Source: Nitrospirota bacterium | Lineage (GTDB): Bacteria; Nitrospirota; Nitrospiria; Nitrospirales; UBA8639 | DNA: 15,787 nt | Direction: 5' to 3' | Assembly (NCBI GenBank): GCA_029865515.1 | Contig: JAOUGQ010000045.1 | Span: forward strand, 1 to 15,787 | Part shown: positions 5,901 through 13,400 of the stretch, in pieces | How positions within the stretch are numbered: position 1 is the stretch's first letter | How the letters are laid out: each line of letters begins with the position of its first letter | Notes under the pieces: model-generated | Database searches by the model: none | What the model saw: the letters and a program-made list of their open reading frames with translations, nothing else | Told to the model about the DNA's origin: nothing | Position numbers and translations under genes: made by a program

Positions 5901-8462
5901 GTGATACTCTTTGGTGTTGCGTCCTATCTGGCCGGTCTATGGCTTGGCCCGCTTCTCGTCTCGTTTCCCCTGTCGCTTCTAGGGGCTCTTCTTAGTTTTG
6001 GATTTTTCCTAACCTGGCTCGAACAACAGAAACGCCTCATCGGACAGGCAGGACTCATCCTGTTTGCCCTTGTGGTGGGGGGAATCGGTCATGCCCATTG
6101 GGCCTCTACCGCTCAATTGGATTCAGATCTGGTTGCCGTGGCTCAAGACCATCCTGTCCCACTTGAGGGAGCCATTGTGGCTCCGGTCCGGCAGACCCCG
6201 GACGGGCTTGTGCTGTTAGTGGAGGCTAAACGAATGGAGAGGCAGGGGGAAAGGGAGGTGGTCCATGGGCGGATCCGTCTCACCTGGCGGGACTCCGGTG
6301 ATCGTTCATTGGTTTACGGAGATCATGTGGCCTTCACAGCCAGGCTGCGTGAACCTTATGGAACCCTGAACCCTGGCGGTTTCCACTATGGGCAATACCT
6401 GCAGCAACAGGGGATTCATGCTGTTGCGACGGTGCAAGGTCCCGAAGCCATCCAGGTTCAGAGTATCCAAGAGTGGAACACTCGTGAACACATCCTGGGT
6501 GTCGTCGATCGCTGGCGCCAAACCATTCATCACGCAGCTGTCTCCAGTCTCACCAATCCGGCGTTGGGATTATTCTTAGGCATGGTGCTGGGAGAACAAA
6601 GTTATATTGAGCAGGATATTCGAGACGCCTTCATGGCGAGCGGAACTGTGCATATTCTCTCGATCTCGGGGTCCCATTTAGGCTTATTGGCCTTGTTGAT
6701 TTTTGCCGGGGCGCGATGGAGTCTGGGCCTCTTACCGGCATCCTGGCAGGAACGGCTGTCCATGCGTCTCACGGCCACTCGCTTTGCTGTTCTCACCACT
6801 CTGCCAGCCGTCTCCTTTTATACTTTGCTGGCGGGGGCGGAAATGGCGACGGTCCGTTCGTGGATCATGATTGTGGTGTGTTGTGTCGGCATATGGATGG
6901 GACGGGAACGCAATCTGGTCACGGCGCTGGCCGTGGCCGCACTGCTCATGGTCCTGCCGCATCCTGAAGCCATCCACGATATTTCTTTCCAGTTGTCGTA
7001 TCTCTCAGTCGCGGCCATAGGACTGGTGGTACTGGCGCGTAAAGAGAAAGAAGATCACCTATCAGGATTAGACAGGGCCTTTCCACCAGAGCAACACTCA
7101 TGGTTCGCAAGTCTCCGAAACAAGGCCACGCTGGCCTGGCTCATCACGCTCGCTGTCAGCCTGACGACCTTGCCCTTGGTTGCCCATGACTTTCATCAAA
7201 TTCCGTGGCTGGGGTTGTTGACGAATATGGTGATTGTGCCCTTGGTTGGAATGTTGATGATTCCTCTAGGCCTGCTGTCCGGAGTGGCCACCTTAGTTGG
7301 AGGAGGAGAAACCCTTCCTTTTGCGAGTGTGAACCAGTGGGTCTTCGACTTGCTCGCGCAGGTGGTACTGGGCCTCTCTCATGTTCCGGGAGCCGCCTGG
7401 TATGTCGCATCGCCAAGCCTCAGTTCGATGATGGTATTTTGGGGAATGCTGGCCGGATTGGTGGTTATGTGGCATCGGCCTTCTATCCGATTGGGATGCG
7501 TCACCGGCCTGTTGGCAATTCTGCTGGGGTGGGGATGGTCGCCACGGACGGGATGGGAACCGGGAACGGTGCGAGTAACATTTCTGGATGTGGGACAAGG
7601 GGATGCCACCGTTCTCGAATTACCGGATGGCCAAACCGTATTGATCGATGCCGGACCGGCCTATCGACGATTGGATATGGGGCGCGCGGTTATCGGGCCG
7701 TACCTCTGGAATAAGGGTATACGGCGGCTGGATCATGTCGTGGCGACACATCCGCAGTGGGATCATGTCGGTGGATTGCCGTGGGTGTTGCACACGTTTG
7801 AGGTGGGACACTATTGGAGTAATGGCGTCTTACGGACAGAGGGATTCTTTCATCAACTCCAATCCGCGGTGAAATCTGCCGGACTTCAGGAACAGATACC
7901 CACAGCAGGAACCGAAATTGTCAGTGCAGGACCCTGCTCTCTGACCGTGCTGAGTCCATCTCGCAGCCAAGGAACAGGGCCGTACGTCTCAACCACCGGG
8001 TCCAGTGGAACGGAACTCAATAATCGATCGCTCGTCACCAGGCTCGAGTGCGGGGGGCATTCGTTTTTGTTGACCGCCGATGCGGAACAAGAAGCCCTGG
8101 ATGGATTGCTGCACATTCCGAATGGTCTTTTGGCTCGCGTGGTGAAAGTGCCGCATCATGGAGCCAGAAGTTCCCTGCATCGCGAGTGGGTGAAGCGGCT
8201 TCAAGCTGAAGCGATGGTCGCTTCGGTCGGTGTCCACAATCGGTATGGGCACCCGGCTCCTGAAGTGCTTGATGCCTATCAACAGCGAGGTCTTCCCCTG
8301 TACCGGACTGATCGTGATGGGGCGGTCTGGTTTACCGCGACTCTCGGCTCGTCCGACATGATCATTGCCACAACCAGGCAGGAAAGCCTTCTCCCTGTCC
8401 AAGCTGGTCCTCATATGTGGATAGAGGAATGGGCCAATTGGGCCCGGATATGGAATCGATGA
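5901..8462 (+). CDS. comEC: ComEC/Rec2 DNA-uptake channel with metallo-beta-lactamase domain
   Basis: ComEC is the inner-membrane channel that passes single-stranded DNA into the cytoplasm during natural transformation. This 853-residue protein has the full family layout. N-terminal membrane helices (about 1-65) come first, then a soluble DUF4131 region with NPGGFHYGQYL. The Competence membrane domain follows, with GLFLGMVLGEQ and SISGSHLGL (254-262). The C-terminal metallo-beta-lactamase domain has FLDVGQGD (561-568), IDAG (582-585), THPQWDHVGG (616-625), LLTADAE (723-729), KVPHHG (749-754) and NRYGHP. Two small deviations are noted: S258 replaces the usual Leu in SGLH, and Q619 replaces the Asp/His often found in the H-x-[DH]-x-DH motif. 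The GTG at 5901 is chosen because an in-frame stop lies at 5880-5882 and only a CTG precedes it; no ribosome site is evident. No other com gene is in the window. Confidence 0.93.
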   Translation: MILFGVASYLAGLWLGPLLVSFPLSLLGALLSFGFFLTWLEQQKRLIGQAGLILFALVVGGIGHAHWASTAQLDSDLVAVAQDHPVPLEGAIVAPVRQTPDGLVLLVEAKRMERQGEREVVHGRIRLTWRDSGDRSLVYGDHVAFTARLREPYGTLNPGGFHYGQYLQQQGIHAVATVQGPEAIQVQSIQEWNTREHILGVVDRWRQTIHHAAVSSLTNPALGLFLGMVLGEQSYIEQDIRDAFMASGTVHILSISGSHLGLLALLIFAGARWSLGLLPASWQERLSMRLTATRFAVLTTLPAVSFYTLLAGAEMATVRSWIMIVVCCVGIWMGRERNLVTALAVAALLMVLPHPEAIHDISFQLSYLSVAAIGLVVLARKEKEDHLSGLDRAFPPEQHSWFASLRNKATLAWLITLAVSLTTLPLVAHDFHQIPWLGLLTNMVIVPLVGMLMIPLGLLSGVATLVGGGETLPFASVNQWVFDLLAQVVLGLSHVPGAAWYVASPSLSSMMVFWGMLAGLVVMWHRPSIRLGCVTGLLAILLGWGWSPRTGWEPGTVRVTFLDVGQGDATVLELPDGQTVLIDAGPAYRRLDMGRAVIGPYLWNKGIRRLDHVVATHPQWDHVGGLPWVLHTFEVGHYWSNGVLRTEGFFHQLQSAVKSAGLQEQIPTAGTEIVSAGPCSLTVLSPSRSQGTGPYVSTTGSSGTELNNRSLVTRLECGGHSFLLTADAEQEALDGLLHIPNGLLARVVKVPHHGARSSLHREWVKRLQAEAMVASVGVHNRYGHPAPEVLDAYQQRGLPLYRTDRDGAVWFTATLGSSDMIIATTRQESLLPVQAGPHMWIEEWANWARIWNR

Positions 8463-8468
8463 ATTTGG

Positions 8469-8497
8469 GGATTTCTGAGTGCGGTCGGCAGAAATTC
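8469..8497 (+). terminator. Stem-loop just after comEC, possible weak terminator
   Basis: ATTTCTG (8471-8477) pairs perfectly with CAGAAAT (8489-8495) around an 11-base loop. A G-U and a G-C pair extend the stem outward to 8469 and 8497. It begins seven bases after the comEC stop. There is no T-run after it, only a mixed TTCTTCGTC, so it may be a transcript-end stabiliser or a Rho-assisted end rather than a classic intrinsic terminator. Confidence 0.35.
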
Positions 8498-8656
8498 AGC
8501 TTCTTCGTCTACCCCATCGGTACTGACACAGTTGAAACATTACCTGACAAGAGTCTGGGGCCAATGAGAAATCAACGCCTCAGATCTTACTAGAAAAAAC
8601 CCTTGAGGCACGGGTATCTATTTTCTGTTAAGAAAGAGTGGTTGAAAAAAAGTCTG

Positions 8657-9385
8657 ATGGCCAATCAAGAGCAACTGAAACTCATCAAAGAGGGCGTTGA
8701 AACCTGGAATGCATGGAGAATGACCAACCCTTCGATTCGCGTGGATTTGAGGGGCGGGAATTTCTCAGGCATGCATTTGCCAGGAGTCGATTTGGATGGT
8801 GCGAACCTTCAGGATGTCAATTTCAATAAAGCGAATCTTTCAGGAGCCATGTTGTCCGGAGCGAACCTGACTGAGTCCAGTCTGATGGAAGCGAATCTGT
8901 CCGGGGCGAATTTGAAAAATGCGAATGTGAGTGACGCTGATCTTCTCAAGGTCATCCTCGTGCGAGCGAATCTTGAGCGGGCGCATTTAAGCAAAACGGA
9001 TTTGACAGAGGCAGATGTCACGGAAGCGAATCTGACCGAAGCCAATCTTCACCTGGCCAATTTGCGGGGTGCAAAGCTCGTCGAGGCCAATCTGGAAGGG
9101 AGCAAACTTCGAGAGGCGAATATGGTCCAGGCTGACCTCGGTGGAGCGAATCTCGCCAGTGCTGACCTTGCGCAGTCCAATCTCCGGCAAGCCAATCTCC
9201 GGGGTGCGAATATTGAAAAGGCATCCCTGATTCATGCGGACTTGGAGGAAGCTGACCTTCAGACTCTTCAAAACATGACGATCCTTCAACTGTCCAAATC
9301 CCGGTCTTTGCTTCGTGCTCGACTCGATCCACCAATCTACAAACAACTTGCAAAAGATTTTCCCCATTTATTCGGGCAGGGTTAA
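8657..9385 (+). CDS. Pentapeptide-repeat protein (35 uninterrupted repeats)
   Basis: From the ATG at 8657 the product has 242 residues. Residues 1-28 form a short helical cap with GVETWNAW and a NPS turn, common at the start of these proteins. Residues 29-203 are 35 consecutive A(D/N)LxX-type pentapeptides with no interruption (for example ANLSG, ADLGG, ANLRG). Residues 204-242 form a helical C-cap with RARLDPPIYKQLAKDFPHLF. Such repeats fold into a right-handed quadrilateral beta-helix, here nearly nine turns. The cellular job is unknown; some relatives mimic DNA and bind gyrase (MfpA, Qnr), but nothing here proves that. There is no signal peptide, so it is probably cytoplasmic. A TTG at 8603 would add 18 basic residues; the ATG fits the family better, though neither has a strong ribosome site. 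It follows comEC by 194 bases. Confidence 0.92.
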   Translation: MANQEQLKLIKEGVETWNAWRMTNPSIRVDLRGGNFSGMHLPGVDLDGANLQDVNFNKANLSGAMLSGANLTESSLMEANLSGANLKNANVSDADLLKVILVRANLERAHLSKTDLTEADVTEANLTEANLHLANLRGAKLVEANLEGSKLREANMVQADLGGANLASADLAQSNLRQANLRGANIEKASLIHADLEEADLQTLQNMTILQLSKSRSLLRARLDPPIYKQLAKDFPHLFGQG

Positions 9386-9430
9386 GTGAAAAACACTCTA
9401 GTGTGAATTTGGGAATGAACTCCAGTTTTT

Positions 9431-9459
9431 CATTAGGACATGCCGGATGTCTCTAAATG
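9431..9459. other. Imperfect hairpin in the convergent gap
   Basis: CATTAGGACAT (9431-9441) and ATGTCTCTAAATG (9447-9459) pair over eleven base pairs with two single-base bulges on the right arm, around the loop GCCGG. It lies about 45 bases past the pentapeptide-repeat gene. No T-run follows on either strand, so its role as a transcript end for the + strand gene is only possible. Confidence 0.3.
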
Positions 9460-9531
9460 GAAAGAAGGCTTTAGAGCTGGAAGACTTCAGCAGAAAGACG
9501 GCCTCAAGTTTATAAAAAATGGTTTTTGATG

Positions 9532-9552
9532 TCCTGCCAAAACTTCGCAGGA
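9532..9552 (-). other. Short stem-loop in the convergent gap
   Basis: TCCTGC (9532-9537) and GCAGGA (9547-9552) form a perfect 6-bp stem with a nine-base loop. Read on the - strand, a run of six T residues follows after about a dozen bases, too far for a standard intrinsic terminator. It might act as a back-up end for the ZIP transporter transcript. Confidence 0.22.
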
Positions 9553-9609
9553 AATTCTTCTGCATTAAATCCAGACTTAGTGTAGCCATGTGTCTAAGGT
9601 GTTATTCCG

Positions 9610-9642
9610 TAGATTCCGATGGGCTCTGTCCCTGGGAATCTA
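9610..9642 (-). terminator. Strong stem-loop directly after the ZIP transporter stop codon
   Basis: TAGATTCC (9610-9617) and GGAATCTA (9635-9642) are perfect 8-bp inverted arms. Inside them GGG (9621-9623) and CCC (9630-9632) pair again around a six-base loop. The outer arm touches the TAA stop of the ZIP gene (9643-9645 on the - strand). No U-run follows, so it may stop transcription with help from Rho or protect the 3' end of the message. Its exact position after the stop codon argues that it is functional. Confidence 0.5.
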
Positions 9643-10404
9643 TTAAGAGCGGATGCCGCTGACCATCTGTAGGATCATGGCTGTGACGAACATGAGGCTA
9701 ATGCCGGTGAAGACGCCATAAGCCGATTGGACCCGGCGGGTGGCAGTATAAAAAATCGTGGTTAAGGAAAAGATGACGTACAACAGCGAGCCGGCGGCCA
9801 TGGCAAAAAACATGATGGTGAAGTAATGAGACACCGCGAATCCGCTGATTAGAGTTCCTAAACAGGTTGGCAGACCTGCCAGCAACCCCATCATGATGAT
9901 GTCTTTGAGCCCCGGTCTGGATTTTCCGGCCGAACCGATGATGGCAAATCCTTCCGTCCCGTTGTGTAAAGCAAAACCCATGATCAGGATGCCACTTAAA
10001 ACCCATTCCCCCTGCATATACGCGGCGCCGATCGCGAGGCCTTCCCCCATATTATGGAGGCCCATTCCTAGGGCAATCATGTAAGGTAGGAACAGTTTGG
10101 AGGACTCTGTCCGGTTCCGACCCTGCTGGCGTTGCTCAATGAGTACCAGCCCCACAAACCCGATCAGCAAGCTGCCGAGAAAGGCGGCCCACGAAAGCAG
10201 ATCGGTCGCCCCCGTAAATTCTACGGCTTCGTGCATGAGGTCAAAAAAGAGGTAAACAAGCACACCGGTGGCGATTCCGGTTAAATAGCCTTCCCATGAT
10301 CGGCTTATGGCCTTTGCGATGACTAAGGCAAAGCCGATGCCCAGATAAACCGGGAAAACTCCTGCAATTGCTCCCAACCCGATTAATTGTCCAATTGATT
10401 CCAT
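9643..10404 (-). CDS. ZIP-family divalent metal transporter
   Basis: The 253-residue protein (from ATG 10404) is a polytopic membrane protein with about eight hydrophobic segments. It carries the two ZIP metal-site motifs: GLHNMGEGLAIGAA (115-128) in helix IV and ALHNGTEGFAI (145-155) in helix V. An acidic/His cluster DLMHE (55-59) lies in the second or third helix. ZIP proteins bring zinc, iron or other divalent ions into the cytoplasm; the substrate cannot be told from sequence. A variable loop (about 90-103) between helices III and IV is basic and lacks the His-rich stretch of some members. A TTG at 10440 would add 12 residues, but ATG is preferred because the extra region holds an inverted repeat and AT-rich promoter-like DNA. 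It lies 90 bases downstream of the fusion gene on the same strand. Confidence 0.9.
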   Translation of the reverse strand: MESIGQLIGLGAIAGVFPVYLGIGFALVIAKAISRSWEGYLTGIATGVLVYLFFDLMHEAVEFTGATDLLSWAAFLGSLLIGFVGLVLIEQRQQGRNRTESSKLFLPYMIALGMGLHNMGEGLAIGAAYMQGEWVLSGILIMGFALHNGTEGFAIIGSAGKSRPGLKDIIMMGLLAGLPTCLGTLISGFAVSHYFTIMFFAMAAGSLLYVIFSLTTIFYTATRRVQSAYGVFTGISLMFVTAMILQMVSGIRS

Positions 10405-10438
10405 ATATTTATTAAATCTATCAAATATCCCAGCTTGC

Positions 10439-10459
10439 AAGCAATATTGAAAATTGCTT
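10439..10459 (-). promoter_or_regulatory. Operator-like inverted repeat upstream of the ZIP transporter
   Basis: AAGCAAT (10439-10445) and ATTGCTT (10453-10459) are perfect 7-bp arms separated by seven bases, a 21-bp dyad. It sits 35 bases upstream of the ZIP ATG within an AT-rich stretch (about 10400-10500) that contains several TTGAAA-like hexamers on the - strand. The size and place suit a dimeric repressor such as a Fur/Zur- or MerR/ArsR-like metal sensor. That is an inference, as the bases do not match a consensus I can name with confidence. Confidence 0.45.
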
Positions 10460-10494
10460 TCAATTTCAAAAATAATCTAAAATTTATTGAAAAA

Positions 10495-13400
10495 TCAGGG
10501 AATCTTGGCTGTATGGATGGCTTCAAGCAGTGTGCGAGGCTGAGTGAGCGGTTCCCATTGAAGGATGGTCAGCGAGTCGTCCACATATATTGGATGGCGT
10601 ATGCCATTGAGCACGCAGGTCACACCGGGGGTGCTGGCAAGGGCCCAGAGGGCTTTACGGGAAAAGGGTTCATTCCGTTTGGCTTCCGGTAACAAGGGGT
10701 CGATGATCTGACGAATTTCTGCCAGCTTTTTGGCACTTTTTTGCGCGGCCTCCATGCGCATGACCTTGAGGAGGGAGACGAGTTCCGGGACATACCGATC
10801 CCTCCATGATTCCCAAATTTGTTCTTCTTCCTTTTTGCCGGCGAAATGCCGGGTGAGTAGTTGGAAGACCTGATTGGCATGTGGGGCGATCGTTTGTGAT
10901 TCGATCTGGTCCCAGTGCTCCAGATTTTGGATGGACGATCGAATTCGTTTCAGTTCTTCAGCCCAGTTGAAATAATCAAGTGGAGCGGCTCCCTTTTCCG
11001 GTTTTGGGATCTGGGGTGCTAACACCTGCTTATAGTCGTGTTCCAGCGCGGCCACTTTTGGCTGTTGGGCATCAAAGTTCGTATTGGAAATTTCCACCTG
11101 GGGGTCTGCGAGGCGGATCATGCCTCCGCCTTTCTCAGGGATGGCATTCAGTGGCCGGTTGACCAATACGGCGATGTTGGCTTCTTGGGCTGTTTCCAAC
11201 ACCGTTTGTGAGGCATCGGGGCCGGTATTTTGGGTGAGTAGGGCTCCCGATTCAAATAAATTCATCGGGAGTTGGAGAACACGAAAATGATGGTGAGGAA
11301 TCCCGGCCTGCTTTGCGGCAGCCTCAGCAGCCTTGAGCATTCGGGACAGCGACGTGGCTTCGGGATTATCAGGTTTGGCCGTGCAGGTATTTGAGGAGAC
11401 TCCATAGTATTGCAAACGACCAGCCGCGATTTGTGATTCCAGATAGACAAAAGCCTGTTGAAGACGCCGATAAAATTCCTGTCGGAGGTCTTCCAGCCGT
11501 ATGGGGTCGATCGACAATTGCCGATTCTTGGCATCCGACAGAAAATATTCTGGGTTGTGCAAGAGGCAGACATCCAGGGTTTCCAGGGCAAGGCGGTCAA
11601 GTGAGAGCATGAGCTGCTCTTCTAAAAAAACCGGATGAAGGCAATGCCAGATGCCTTTGCCATATTTGACCATCTCGGGAAACGGTTTGCCTGCTTGTTC
11701 CCTGGCCTCGGCGCGCGTGAGATTGTTCCCCTGCACGTAACCGATTTTGGAGACCACGATGACTTCATTACGCGAGAGAACCTGCTTGGTAATAAGATCC
11801 TTGAGCACCACACCGACCAGCCGTTCGCTGCCACCGTCGGCATAATTAGTAGACGTATCGATGAGGTTGCACCCGTCTTGTAAGGCTTTTTCAAGTGCCC
11901 TTTGATGGTCTTCCACTCCAACGTCGATCCGGTAGCCACCAAAGCCAATGCGAGAAGTTGTCAATCCCGTGGAACCAAAAGACGTGTATCCATGAGAGGT
12001 AGGGCGCGAATCGCGCGGGCTGGCTAATATTCTGGCCACGTACTGACCTGTTCCTTGAGGGGTTGCGTGTCCAGAGAGACCTTGGCTGGTCAGTGCCTGT
12101 AATTTTTCTCCGGCTGCTGAGGCGGTGCTTCCCTGAGGATTGCTCAGCGCGGACGGTACGGCTTGAGATTCGGTGATAGGGGTTTGGCATGCAAAATTCT
12201 TACAGACGTATAGAGTGGCTTTTCCGTTGATGAGAGTTTTTCCGGCGAGCAGGGGATGAGTGGATTCACTCTCCAGGTCTTGCCGATAGGCCAAAATGCG
12301 GTAAGGCACAAAACACGAATTGACCGAGCGTCGGAGTTGGTCATAGCCCTTGTCGTCGGGAGTTCCCACCAAAGCCAATTCCACCGGGCCTCGTAATAAA
12401 AAATCTACGACCATAAGACTCTTCGGAAACCCTCTGGGAACCTGCCCAATTTGTTGTCCGTAGGCCCTAATGGCCTTGGTGGCGGCGGTCCGAAAGTTTT
12501 CACGATCACCATGAAACGATAGGCGGGCTAAAGCCGATGCCGCCACGGCATTCCCGCTAGGGGTTGCTCCATCGGCGCCTTCCCGTCCACGGATAATTAA
12601 GGCTTCATGATCGGCGGCGGTGGTAAAGAATCCACCATGCGCTTGATCTTCAAAATCGTCCAGGATGCGCTCAGCCAAGGAGACTGCCTCATGGAGATAC
12701 CGTTCATGCCCTGTGGCTTCATAGACGTCGATCATGGCTTCGGCCGCATAGGCATAATCTTCCAGGCAGGCATTGAGATGGGCGTGTCCCTCACGATAGG
12801 TGCGCCATAGTCGGCTTTCGGGGCGCGAAAGCGTGGTCAGCAAGAAATCGGCGGCCCGAATGGCACCATCCCGATAGGGTTGGTGGTTGAATACCCGACC
12901 GGCCTCGGCCATCGTCCCGATCATCATGCCATTCCAAGCGGTGATGATTTTGTCATCGAGTCCCGGCGGCACCCGTTTCAGTCGAGCCTGGTACACGGTT
13001 GGTTTCACCCGGAGGATTGTGTCACGTAAGCTTTCAGGGGAACATCCTAATTCCTGTGCCACTACTTCAAGTGATTTGGGTGTGCGTGGGATGTTGGTGT
13101 GTTCCCAATTGCCTCCCTCCGTGATGTCGTAATAGGCACAGAAGTAAGCGGCGTCCTGTTCATTGGTGACGATTTCACGAATTTGTTCCGGGGTCCACAC
13201 GAAAAATTTGCCTTCCACCCCTTCGCTGTCTGCGTCGGTGGCCGAATAAAATCCGCCTTCCGGTGCGGTCATTTCACGCAAAATGTAATCCAAGGTCTCG
13301 GTCGCGACCTGGTGATACCGATTCTCCCCAGTGATTTGATAGGCCTCAACGTAGGTTCTTGCTAGGAGGGCATTGTCATACAGCATTTTTTCAAAGTGCG

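Noticed and set aside
8809..9367. Several long antisense frames and 15-base periodicity in the pentapeptide gene, resembling a tandem repeat or CRISPR-like array
   Set aside because: The periodicity is explained by the coding repeat A(D/N)LxX; units are 15 bases without spacers, and the antisense frames are by-products of the repeated codons.
9398..9589. - strand 63-codon frame in the convergent gap
   Set aside because: No ribosome site, no homology cue, and its composition is that of hairpin-containing spacer DNA.
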